A stretch of DNA of 64,000 bases, from positions 186,001 through 250,000 of the forward strand of contig JADJCM010000003.1 in assembly GCA_016703225.1 (NCBI GenBank), read 5' to 3'. Below the pieces are notes generated by a model. It made no database searches. It had not been told where the DNA came from and saw only the letters and a list, made by a program, of their open reading frames with translations. Shown in pieces: positions 34,942 to 42,837 of this stretch. The position numbers and the translations under genes are program-made. Every line of letters begins with the position of its first letter. Positions within the stretch are counted from its first letter, which is position 1. This DNA is from Lysobacterales bacterium (GTDB lineage Bacteria; Pseudomonadota; Gammaproteobacteria; Xanthomonadales; Ahniellaceae).

Positions 34942-35994
34942 CGCAGTTGCACCGCCCCGGCGCTCAACCCTCGGACCGGCGCAAGCCCGCAGGCCGCGCA
35001 TCAAGTCACGAAGGGAGCGCACGGGGTGCCCGGTGCGGTATCGAGCGGGGCCACGGGGGGAACCGCTTGCATTACCTCCCCTATGTAACTGCCGTCGCGG
35101 ATTTCTGCGCCAAACCATCGCCGACCCTGCGCCCACGGAGCGGCCAGAGAGGGCGCCGGACGTACCGCGCACTGACCATCCTCGGGAGGGTCGCTTGTAG
35201 GGCTTCCTGTGCGGCGCAAGCGCCATGCGGATTCTTGACCGAGACCCTAGGCAGGCACTGGCGAAAACCGCCGGCCCACGCAAAGGCACCTAGGCGCCCA
35301 AGGAAGGCCTGTTGCCGACGCTGGGCATCCCACGTTCGGCTAAGGACGAGATTGTGCCCTGTTGGGCGTCCTGTGAGCTTCTGGAGGCATCCGGACCGGG
35401 GTGGTCCGGAAAAGTATCGCCAGAGCGTGAGACCGGCGCGACCTGCGAGACTGGACCGCCGTGTGGCGCGAGCTGTGAACGAAGTGAACAGGACGAACGC
35501 AGTGAGTCCTGTGTCAACACTACGTCGACACTAAGCCTCCTGCGGGGAACCTGAGCTGTCATCGGGATAACTTGAAGAGACTTCAGGTTATCCGCAGGAG
35601 GTCCAGAGGGACCCTATGGTTACCTTCATCATGCAGAACCAAGCGAGGGGCCGAAGGGCGCCCAAAGAGAACCTAAAGGTTCCCCATCATCTCCTACCCC
35701 ATCTATATCTTCCCCTTCCTCTTCTTCCCCGTTCAGGCCCGGCATCTGCTGGGGCGAGGCTCCGGACCTGGGCGAGGACGGGCTGGACGGCGTATGCTGC
35801 CCATGTGCACGATGACCGCACAATCGCTGCATGATCCCCGCACGTTACGCCCTGATTGGCTGTTCTACAGACACGCCCTGATGCCGTTCCCCGCCTAGGG
35901 GACTCCTGTTGGCGCCGGTACAGGCTGCACCTATTGGCACCGGATGCGCCCGAGGGCGCCGGCCGGAGTGGCCCGGCCGCCGCCTCGCTGGTCA
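34942..35994. other. Hairpin-rich, apparently non-coding part of the element
   Basis: About 1,050 bp without a convincing gene on either strand. Visible palindromes: TCCGGACC/GGTCCGGA (35390-35410), CAGGAC/GTCCTG (35489-35511), the nested set at 35536-35601, GGTCC/GGACC (35600-35613) and GAACCT/AGGTTC (35669-35682). Open frames here are low in hydrophobic pattern and look random. It may hold recombinase sites, an origin or a structured RNA; none is proven. Confidence 0.55.
35513..35601. repeat. Tandem 11-bp sites followed by competing inverted repeats
   Basis: GTCAACACTAC (35513-35523) and GTCGACACTAA (35524-35534) are tandem 11-bp repeats. Next come arm A CCTCCTGCGG (35536-35545, extended by AACCTG), arm B GGATAACTTGAAG (35565-35577) and arm C (35581-35601). 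C pairs with B as a tight 13-bp hairpin (one G-T) or with A over 10 perfect pairs plus AACCTG/CAGGTT; the two cannot form together. Confidence 0.55.
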
Positions 35995-36174
35995 TCAGGA
36001 CCGCATCGGACGCCAGACGATCAAACCCCAGCCCATGACCACGAGCCTGAACACGCCGCCCGAGTCCTCAAGGTGCCCCGGTTGCAGTGACAACCACCAA
36101 GAGGCGCCAATCTGCCGCAGCTCCTCCGGGTTGACGGCTCCTAGTCCCCAGTCCCAGCGATCCATTCCACGCAT
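35995..36174 (-). CDS. 59-aa Trp-rich protein of the element
   Basis: Start ATG 36174 has AAGGGAG eight bases upstream. The short protein holds six Trp: MDRWDWGLGAV, GASWWLSLQPGHLED, VVMGWGLIVWRP. Composition is unlike the random frames around it, and the C-terminal half could be a short membrane or amphipathic segment. I do not recognise a family. It is the last gene before the right arm site. Confidence 0.5.
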   Translation of the reverse strand: MRGMDRWDWGLGAVNPEELRQIGASWWLSLQPGHLEDSGGVFRLVVMGWGLIVWRPMRS

Positions 36175-36354
36175 GCGCCTTGCTCCCTTCATGCCCGCGA
36201 CGGGATGCCGCAGGGGACGCGGAAGGTGCCAAGGCGGCACGAAGGATGCACATGGGCTACGGTGTGACGCCTGAATGCTCCGCGATGGTGGATCGTCCAT
36301 CAGGATCGACCACGAAAAAGACAAACACTCAGCGCCTCGGACAGGGATGGAAGT

Positions 36355-36377
36355 TGTCACATCAACCTGTCACATCG
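36355..36377. repeat. Right arm-type repeat of the element
   Basis: Two TGTCACATC units 13 bp apart (36355-36363, 36368-36376); one mismatch to the left copy at 31082-31104, same orientation, 62 bp inside the right core. Confidence 0.65.
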
Positions 36378-36439
36378 GGGTCCGCGAGCAACCCTCTAAG
36401 GTATTGATTCGTAAGTGAATCATACCCACTTCCCGTTAC

Positions 36440-36456
36440 TGGTGGAGAGGATGGGA
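36440..36456. repeat. Right attachment core within tRNA-Ala
   Basis: TGGTGGAGAGGATGGGA; covers the CCA, the 3' acceptor strand and part of the T arm of tRNA-Ala on the minus strand. Identical to 31001-31017. Confidence 0.8.
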
Positions 36457-36515
36457 ATCGAACCCACGACCTCATCATTGCGAACGATGCGCTCTACCAA
36501 CTGAGCTACCCCCCC
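36440..36515 (-). tRNA. tRNA-Ala (anticodon CGC), integration target
   Basis: 76 nt with encoded CCA. Acceptor 5' strand GGGGGGG (36515-36509) pairs with CCTCTCC using G-U at 3:70 and 5:68; G3-U70 is the main alanine identity element. Anticodon stem CATCG/TGATG, loop TTCGCAA, anticodon CGC. The gene stays functional because the element restores its 3' end. Confidence 0.95.
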
Positions 36516-36553
36516 ACACGACGCCACCGGGATGTCTCCCCGGCGGGGCGCGC

Positions 36554-36582
36554 ATCTTAGCCGCGGGTGGGGGTGGATTCAA
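36554..36582 (-). promoter_or_regulatory. Sigma-70 promoter of tRNA-Ala
   Basis: Minus strand: TTGAAT (36582-36577), 17-bp spacer, TAAGAT (36559-36554), 38 bp before the tRNA 5' end. The -35 overlaps the last codons of rnd. Confidence 0.5.
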
Positions 36583-37661
36583 CCCAAGGCGTGCATGGCG
36601 ATCGCGTCGAGACGTTCGCGGCGCCATGCGGGCATTTCGGCGGGCCAGCGGCCGTTGCGCAGGCGCGCTTCCTGGGCCTTGCGCGGAGCCAGCAGTGCCG
36701 GTTCGATGGCGAGTGCAGCAGCTTCCGCTTCGATGCCGGACTTGAGGCGATCGAGTTGCACCTCCTCGTCGCGGGTGAAGGGCTTCGGTGCGGGCAGGAA
36801 ATCGGCATGCACCGGCGGTGCGCTCAACAGTTCCAGCAACTCGCCGGCCCTGGCGCGCGGGAACGCCCGTTGTGCCTGCAGCGCGCGTTGCAGATCGGAT
36901 GCCTGCTGTGGTGGCTTGGCGGCGAGATCATGCGCAACCTGGTTGTCGATCACCCAGGGCTTGGGTCGGTCGGTCTCGCGTGCCACCTCTTCGCGCCAGC
37001 GCAGGATCGCGTCGAGACGCCGCTGCGCGTCGAGATCAAGCTTGCAGGCGCTGCGATAGTCATGATGCAGGTTGCCGGGTTCCGCAGGAGTGAACGCCGC
37101 CTGCAGCGTGCGGTGTCCCTCTTGCACGATCCAGTCGCGACGGCCGAGTGCATCGAGTCGGTCGAGCAGAGCGTCGCCGAGCGCGTCGAGGTGTACGACG
37201 TCCTCGGCGGCGTAGTCGAGCTGCTGCGCACTGAGCGGACGTCGCATCCAGTCGGAGCGCGTTTCAGTTTTGGCGAGTTCGACGCCGAGCACCAGTGCGA
37301 CCAGTTTCTGATAGCCGAGTCCGCTGCCGAGTCCGGCGAGTGCGGCCGCGAGTTGCGTGTCGATCAGCGCCGCCGGCGGTTGCGGCAATATTGGCCCAAG
37401 CGCGACCAGGTCTTCGCTCGGGCTGTGCATCAGCCAGGTTTGTGCGCGGCCGACGAGAGCCCCGCCGAGGTCATTGAGTTCCGCGAATGCGAGCGGATCG
37501 ATCAGCGCTACATCATCCGCGAGCATGGCCTGGACCAGCGCCAGTTTCGGCCAGTAGGTGCGAATGCGTTCGAACTCGGTATCGAGCGCAAGCCGCGGCA
37601 ATTCACGCAATTGGGCAAGGGTTTCGTTCAGGGCCGAGCGATCTGCAACCCATCGGGCCAT
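36579..37661 (-). CDS. rnd: Ribonuclease D
   Basis: 360 aa from ATG 37661 (E. coli 375); a longer frame upstream is shadow. A 3'-5' exonuclease trimming tRNA and other stable RNA. DEDD motifs: Exo I LALDTEFERIRTYWP, Exo II HSPSEDLVAL, Exo III with SAQQLDYAAEDVVHL; HRDC-type helical domains follow (about residues 205-360). Located beside tRNA-Ala on the same strand and divergent from the next gene. Confidence 0.93.
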   Translation of the reverse strand: MARWVADRSALNETLAQLRELPRLALDTEFERIRTYWPKLALVQAMLADDVALIDPLAFAELNDLGGALVGRAQTWLMHSPSEDLVALGPILPQPPAALIDTQLAAALAGLGSGLGYQKLVALVLGVELAKTETRSDWMRRPLSAQQLDYAAEDVVHLDALGDALLDRLDALGRRDWIVQEGHRTLQAAFTPAEPGNLHHDYRSACKLDLDAQRRLDAILRWREEVARETDRPKPWVIDNQVAHDLAAKPPQQASDLQRALQAQRAFPRARAGELLELLSAPPVHADFLPAPKPFTRDEEVQLDRLKSGIEAEAAALAIEPALLAPRKAQEARLRNGRWPAEMPAWRRERLDAIAMHALG

Positions 37662-37726
37662 GTCAGAATCCGGAGCATCAGGGCGCGAGATGATCGCAGA
37701 GTGGCGCCCGCGGAGATACCCGGGGC

Positions 37727-39619
37727 ATGTCGGAGAAGATGCAGAAGCGCGAGTTGCAGGGTGCCGTTGCCGGCATCGCGCTGCTTGCGCTGGCGATGGC
37801 CTGGCGCTGGTTGTTTCCCTGGATCGAGCGCATCGACTGGTCGCGTCCGCCGCCCGCTCCGCAGGAACTGGTCGTGCCCGCACGCGTGCAGGAACTGGCG
37901 GCGCAGCCCGAGCCCGCGGCGGAGGCGGAGGTCGAGGATGAGCCGGCGCCGACGCCGGGCAAACTGGATGCTGCGCAGCGCAAGCAGGTCGACGAGTGGC
38001 TCGCCGCCGCCAATGCCGCCGTGGTCGAACGTCGCTGGATTTCGCCCGAGGACGACAATGCGCTGAAGTGGTACGGCGAGGTGCTCGGAGTCGATGCCGG
38101 CAGCGGCGCGGCGAGCGTCGGCCGCGCTGCGGTGCTGGACTCGCTGTTCGCACAGGCCGATGCCCTGCTCGACGACGGCGACGCCAAGTATGCCGAGGAT
38201 CTGCTTGCTGCCCTCGACGACTACGCGATCAGCGATCGTCGCGCACGCGCGATCGCGGTGCGCATCACGCGCCTGAATGACGTGCGTGCACAACTCGCGG
38301 AGGCGGCCGGGCGCATCGCTGCCGGCGCCATCCTCGAGCCAGCCGAGACCAGTGCAGTGTCGGCGTTCCGTGCTGCGCTCGCGCTCGATCCGCGCAACCG
38401 CGCAGCACAGAAGGGCATGGTCGAGATCGAGGATCGGGTTCTCGACGATGCGTTGAGGGCGGCTTCGGAGCAACGCTTCGCCGATGCCGATGCCTTGCTG
38501 GCCAAAGCGATCGGAATCGGCGCCGAGAAATCGAATCGTGTCGCTGTCGAGACCCGGATCGCGAGCCTGAAACAGCGCTCCGGCGAGGATCTGGTGCTGC
38601 GCGCCGAAGCCGCGCTCGCTGCGCGCGATCTCGCCAGTGCGGCGCAGTTGCTCGGACAGGCGCGCGCACTTGGGGTTTCCGAGGCGCGCATCGCCGAAGT
38701 GGAACAGCGCCGCAGCAACGCCGCGCTGTACGCGAATTATCAGCCGGGCGACCACTTCAGCGATGCGTTCACCGACCGCAGCGGGCAGGGCCCGGAGTTG
38801 GTGGTCGTTCCGGTGGGCGAGTTCGCCATGGGTTCGCCCGACAGCGAGCCCGGGCGCGGGGCCGCCGAGGGGCCGGTGCATTCGGTGCGCATCACCCGGC
38901 CGTTCGCGGCGGCGCGCTACGAGGTCAGCGTCGGCGAATTCCGCCGCTTCGCCAGCGAGACCGCGTATCGCTCCGATGTCGAACGCAGCAGCGCATCCAG
39001 CGTCTACGACGAGCGCACCGGGCGCATCGTCAAGCGCGCCGGCGTCACTTGGCAGAACGACTACCAGGGAGGGCGGGCGCGCAGCGGAGACCCGGTCGTG
39101 CACGTATCGTGGAACGACGCAGCAGCCTACGCGGCATGGCTGGGCAAGGTCACCGGCAAGTCCTACCGGCTGCTCAGCGAGGCAGAGTTCGAGTTCGCCT
39201 TGCGTGCCGGCTCGCACACACGCTATTGGTGGGGCGATGGCGATCCGCCGCGGTTGGTCGGCAACCTGACCGGCGACGGCGACCGCTCGCGCAGCAAGCG
39301 TGCCTGGGGCAAGGCCTTCGCTCATTACCGCGATGGTTTCTGGGGACCGGCGCCGGTCGCGCGGTTCGAAGCCAATGCCTTCGGTCTGCACGACATGGGC
39401 AGCAACGTGTCCGAGTGGGTCGAGGATTGCTGGCATCAGAATTATCTGCGTGCACCCGAGGACGGCTCGGCGTGGGTCAATCGTGGTTGTGCCCGACGCG
39501 TGATCCGCGGTGCATCCTGGGGCAGCGAACCGGACAAGGCGCGTTCGGCCTACCGTCTCGGCGTAAGCGCCGAGGTCAGCAGCGGCCGAGTCGGCTTCCG
39601 CGTCGCGCGCGATCTCTGA
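37727..39619 (+). CDS. Membrane-anchored formylglycine-generating-enzyme-like (SUMF1) protein
   Basis: 630 aa. One membrane segment (about residues 12-29), a Pro/Glu linker, then helical TPR-like repeats (about 75-335) and a C-terminal FGE-sulfatase domain (about 360-630): VPVGEFAMGSPDSEPGR, EVSVGEFRRFA, VHVSWNDAAAYAAWL, YRLLSEAEFEFA, GNVSEWVEDC-type text, VIRGASWGS and VGFRVARDL. The domain is shared by true sulfatase activators and by many proteins without that activity. No sulfatase is nearby, and the paired active-site cysteines of true FGE are not clear, so a structural or signalling role is as likely. Confidence 0.8.
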   Translation: MSEKMQKRELQGAVAGIALLALAMAWRWLFPWIERIDWSRPPPAPQELVVPARVQELAAQPEPAAEAEVEDEPAPTPGKLDAAQRKQVDEWLAAANAAVVERRWISPEDDNALKWYGEVLGVDAGSGAASVGRAAVLDSLFAQADALLDDGDAKYAEDLLAALDDYAISDRRARAIAVRITRLNDVRAQLAEAAGRIAAGAILEPAETSAVSAFRAALALDPRNRAAQKGMVEIEDRVLDDALRAASEQRFADADALLAKAIGIGAEKSNRVAVETRIASLKQRSGEDLVLRAEAALAARDLASAAQLLGQARALGVSEARIAEVEQRRSNAALYANYQPGDHFSDAFTDRSGQGPELVVVPVGEFAMGSPDSEPGRGAAEGPVHSVRITRPFAAARYEVSVGEFRRFASETAYRSDVERSSASSVYDERTGRIVKRAGVTWQNDYQGGRARSGDPVVHVSWNDAAAYAAWLGKVTGKSYRLLSEAEFEFALRAGSHTRYWWGDGDPPRLVGNLTGDGDRSRSKRAWGKAFAHYRDGFWGPAPVARFEANAFGLHDMGSNVSEWVEDCWHQNYLRAPEDGSAWVNRGCARRVIRGASWGSEPDKARSAYRLGVSAEVSSGRVGFRVARDL

Positions 39620-39690
39620 CGCCCCACTACAATCGCCGCCTCGCGCTGCCTGGCGGCGGCGACCGACCTGAATCAACAAGGGAACCGTCG

Positions 39691-40875
39691 ATGAAGAACC
39701 TTCACGCCGCGGACGCGCTGCCCGTGGTGCGCCTCAAGATCGAACGCAAGTCGAACCATCCGTGGATCTTCCAGAAGATGGTCGAGAAGCCGGAGCCGAA
39801 ACCGCGCCCGGGCACCATCGTCGAGATCTACGATCGCGAGGGCACCTATTGCGGGCGCGGCTTCTACAACGGCCACTCGCGCATCACCCTGCGCGTGCTC
39901 AGCGAGAACCCGGACGAAGACATCGACGACGACTTCTTCCGGCGCAAGATCGCGCAGGCCATTGCGCTGCGTCGCGACATCCTGAGGCTCGACGCGGTGA
40001 CCGATGCCTATCGTGTCGTGCACTCGGAAGGCGATGGGTTGTCCGGCCTGGTCGTCGACCGCTTCGGTTCGCTGCTGGTGATCGAGTATTTCTCGGCCGG
40101 CATGTGGAAGCAGCGCGATCTGGTGCGGCGCATCCTCGACGAACACTTCCCGAACTCGACCATGTACTGGTTCGCCGAGGAACATGTCGCCAAGCAGGAG
40201 AGCTTCGACTGCAACGTGCCGAGCTCGCCGCCGCCGGTGACCATCACCGAACATGGTCTGAAGTTCCGCGTCGCCGCCGGTGGTCGCCACAAGACCGGCT
40301 TCTTCTGCGACCAGCGCGACAATCGCCGCCGCCTGGCCGACTTCACCCAGGGCGCACGCGTGCTCGACCTGTGCTGTAACTCCGGTGGCTTTGCGGTGTA
40401 CGCGAAGGCGCTCGGCGGCGCCGAGGAAGTGGTCGCGGTCGATCTTGATGAGCAGATCATCGAGGTGGCGAAGCAGAACGCGCAGTTGAACAAGGCCAAG
40501 GTGCGCTTCATCCACGCCGACATCTTCCCGTGGCTGCGTGATGCCGCGAACAACGGCGAGGAGTTCGACACCGTCATCCTCGACCCGGCCAAGATGACGC
40601 GCGACCGCGAGCAGGTGATCCCGGCGCTGAAGAAGTACCTGGACATGAACAAGCTTGCGCTCGGTGTGGTGAAGCCGGGCGGCATCTTCGTGACCTGCTC
40701 CTGCACCGGGCTGGTCAGTGAGGAACAGTTCCTCGACATGATCCGCCGCGCCGCGTTCTACGCGAACCGCCAGGTGCAGATCCTCGAAGTGCGCGGCGCC
40801 GGCGCCGACCATCCGTGGATGGCGCACGTCCAGGACTCGCGCTACCTCAAGGCCGTGTTCTGCCGGGTGTTCTGA
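39691..40875 (+). CDS. Class I SAM-dependent methyltransferase, RlmI-like 23S rRNA m5C
   Basis: 394 aa from ATG 39691 (AAGGGAA upstream); E. coli RlmI is 396. N-terminal PUA-like domain (residues 1-80), then a Rossmann methyltransferase: motif I LDLCCNSGGFAVYA, VAVDLDEQ, catalytic-loop VILDPAKMTRDR and CSCTG with the presumed catalytic Cys. RlmI methylates C1962 of 23S rRNA. The DPAK in place of DPPK is a small departure, so target position is inferred. Confidence 0.85.
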   Translation: MKNLHAADALPVVRLKIERKSNHPWIFQKMVEKPEPKPRPGTIVEIYDREGTYCGRGFYNGHSRITLRVLSENPDEDIDDDFFRRKIAQAIALRRDILRLDAVTDAYRVVHSEGDGLSGLVVDRFGSLLVIEYFSAGMWKQRDLVRRILDEHFPNSTMYWFAEEHVAKQESFDCNVPSSPPPVTITEHGLKFRVAAGGRHKTGFFCDQRDNRRRLADFTQGARVLDLCCNSGGFAVYAKALGGAEEVVAVDLDEQIIEVAKQNAQLNKAKVRFIHADIFPWLRDAANNGEEFDTVILDPAKMTRDREQVIPALKKYLDMNKLALGVVKPGGIFVTCSCTGLVSEEQFLDMIRRAAFYANRQVQILEVRGAGADHPWMAHVQDSRYLKAVFCRVF

Positions 40876-40887
40876 TCGGCGCGAAGC

Positions 40888-41529
40888 TCACTGCGGACAG
40901 GTGGTGAACTCGCTGCGGCCAAGCGCGCTGTCCACGGCATTGGTCTGCACGCGGCGCGCGCCGGTGTGCTGCACTTCGCTCGCGCGTACCACCGAAAGAT
41001 GTTCGCCGGTCATGCGCTCCAGCGGCAGTGGCCAGCCGCCGAACGGTTCGAGCGTACGCATCGCGGCATCGACGCTGAGGCCGAGGTGCTTCACCGCATA
41101 GGCCGCGTACAGTTGGGCGGCACGCGCTCCGGAAGCGCAGTGCAACAGGATCTTGCCATTGCTGGCCTTGGCCTGTTCGGCGAAGGCGGCGAGCAGTTCG
41201 GGGGTGAACGCCTTGCCGCCGCCGACCGGAAGATTGCGGTAGCCGATGCCGAGCGCGGCGAGTTCTGTGGATTCGTCGAAGCCGAGTGCGCTCATTTCCT
41301 CGGGCGCGCGCAGGTTGAACACCTGGGTGATGCCGCGCTCGCGCAGTTGCGCCAGATCCGCCTGCGTCGGCTGGCCCGCGACCAGGATCTGGTCGAACGC
41401 ATGCGCGGTGTCGAACGCGGAAACGGCCGCGACGGGCGCCGGCGCCGCTGCGGTATCGGGTTTCGTTCCGTGGGTGGCGCAGGCGGAAAGCAGTGCGGGG
41501 ATGGCGAGCAGCAAGCCTCGAACGAACAT
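40888..41529 (-). CDS. Lipoprotein phosphatase-like protein (DUF442/BLH type)
   Basis: 213 aa from ATG 41529. Lipobox LSAC at about residues 14-17 predicts a lipoprotein. The domain begins QILVAGQPTQADLAQLRERG, continues FNLRAPEE, and has the CASGAR loop (HCASGAR), the Cx4R form typical of DUF442 'beta-lactamase hydrolase-like' phosphatases rather than Cx5R. Substrate unknown. It is convergent with the RlmI-like gene (12 bp apart). Confidence 0.82.
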   Translation of the reverse strand: MFVRGLLLAIPALLSACATHGTKPDTAAAPAPVAAVSAFDTAHAFDQILVAGQPTQADLAQLRERGITQVFNLRAPEEMSALGFDESTELAALGIGYRNLPVGGGKAFTPELLAAFAEQAKASNGKILLHCASGARAAQLYAAYAVKHLGLSVDAAMRTLEPFGGWPLPLERMTGEHLSVVRASEVQHTGARRVQTNAVDSALGRSEFTTCPQ

Positions 41530-41604
41530 GGGGCGGTTACCTCGGGGGAATCGGGGCGCGGATGATGTCGCGGCGTGCGTTGCGCGGGAAGTGCCCGCAG
41601 GCAC

Positions 41605-42705
41605 TCAGGCACACTCGATGCGATGGCCGCCGTTGCGCTTGGCGCGATACAAAGCGTTGTCGGCGGCGTGCAGCAGTTCTTCGGGCTGCCTCATCTCGAA
41701 AGTGAGTACGGCCACGCCGATGCTCATGCGGCCGTCCCAGCAGACCTCGCCGTCGCCGGTGTGCTGTGGCGTCGCCGACTCCAGGATCTTCTGTGCGACC
41801 TGCAGCGCGCCGTCGCGGTCGCAGCGCGGGCACACCACCAGGAATTCGTCGCCGCCGAGCCGACAGACGATGTCGCTCGCGCGCACCGCCTGGCGCAACT
41901 GCACCGCCAGCTTGCGCAGCAGCGTGTCGCCGGCAGCGTGCCCGTGGCGGTCGTTGACCTGCTTGAACTTGTCGGCATCCAGCATCAACACCGCGACGAA
42001 GCCCTCGTTGCGTTGCAGTCCCTGCCATAGTTCGGTCAGCACCGATACCGCGAAGCGGCGGTTCGGCAGCCCGGTGAGCTCGTCGTTGACCGCAAGCAAT
42101 TGCAGCTGCTGGTTGGCGTGGGTCAACTCGGCGGTGCGTTCGGCGACGCGTTGCTCCAGCAACTGGTTCGCGCGCAGCAATTCCTGGTTGCGCTCGGACA
42201 CGACCTTGAACATCACATTGATCGCTTCCAGCAGGGGTTCGGCATCCTGCTTGCGCCGTGTGGCTTCGGCATGGAAGGCGGCAGTGGCATCGCTGCCGGC
42301 ACGGATCGCAATCACCTGACGCGCCAGACTGTGGTCGATACCGAGGATGTGGTGCGACAACCAGCCCACCAGGAAGCGCAGCGTGGTCTGGGTCGAAGCG
42401 TCGTCGCCCTGCAAGGGCAGCGACGACAGTTGCTGTATGAAGAAGTGGTGTTGCGACAAATGGTAGGCGACGAAGCGTGGATCAAGGCGGGACTCGGCCA
42501 TCAGCCGTTCCTCGTCGGCGAAGTGCGTTTGCGTGTACTCGAGCAGCGCGGCGTGAGCGCCGGCCATGCGCTCGCGGTCGGGCACGCGGCCGTTCACCAG
42601 GCTGGCGGCCAGTCCATTGATCAGGTCGACGAGGCGGTGATGCTGCTCGTCCACCGAATCGAGCCCGGTGAGCAGCGCATCCTTCCACTCGAACAAGACA
42701 TTCAT
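41605..42705 (-). CDS. Bacteriohemerythrin-diguanylate cyclase (GGDEF)
   Basis: 366 aa from ATG 42705; upstream frame is antisense shadow. Residues about 8-130 are a hemerythrin-type di-iron domain (VDEQHHRLVD, HFADEERLM, HLSQHHFF, SHHILGIDH). A coiled coil (about 150-200) leads to a GGDEF domain with intact GGDEF at about 284-288 and an RASD inhibitory site five residues before it. It should make cyclic di-GMP in response to oxygen or redox state, with product inhibition. The pairing is known in other bacteria. Confidence 0.92.
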   Translation of the reverse strand: MNVLFEWKDALLTGLDSVDEQHHRLVDLINGLAASLVNGRVPDRERMAGAHAALLEYTQTHFADEERLMAESRLDPRFVAYHLSQHHFFIQQLSSLPLQGDDASTQTTLRFLVGWLSHHILGIDHSLARQVIAIRAGSDATAAFHAEATRRKQDAEPLLEAINVMFKVVSERNQELLRANQLLEQRVAERTAELTHANQQLQLLAVNDELTGLPNRRFAVSVLTELWQGLQRNEGFVAVLMLDADKFKQVNDRHGHAAGDTLLRKLAVQLRQAVRASDIVCRLGGDEFLVVCPRCDRDGALQVAQKILESATPQHTGDGEVCWDGRMSIGVAVLTFEMRQPEELLHAADNALYRAKRNGGHRIECA

Positions 42706-42837
42706 GCACACCCCTGCGCGGCACGAGGCCTGGAAACAGAAACATAGGGAATGCGGCCGAGTGGAAATGTGGAGAGCGGGTGAACGATGGTGAATTCGCG
42801 GTGCGGCCGGAGTGCGGCTCCGGGTGATAATGCGGCG

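Larger units (their letters stand above)
31001..36456. mobile_element. 5.4-kb integrative element at the 3' end of tRNA-Ala(CGC)
   Basis: Boundaries are the 17-bp direct repeats TGGTGGAGAGGATGGGA at 31001-31017 and 36440-36456; the right copy is the 3' end of an intact tRNA-Ala. Just inside each end lie near-identical 23-bp direct repeats (31082-31104 and 36355-36377) resembling integrase arm sites. Contents: tyrosine integrase split by IS630, a membrane protein, a serine recombinase, about 1 kb of structured DNA, and a 59-aa protein. No phage structural, replication or mobilisation gene is recognised, so it is a small island or satellite. Confidence 0.85.

Noticed and set aside
34947..35534. 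195-aa open frame in the element
   Set aside because: Arg/Pro-rich random composition, crosses several strong palindromes, no Shine-Dalgarno or recognisable segment.
31001..36456. Element as a prophage or conjugative island
   Set aside because: No capsid, terminase, lysis, replication, relaxase or secretion genes are seen in 5.4 kb.
36509..36515. G7 run in tRNA-Ala as a damaged acceptor stem
   Set aside because: The mismatches are G-U pairs, and 3:70 G-U is the alanine identity element, so the tRNA looks functional.
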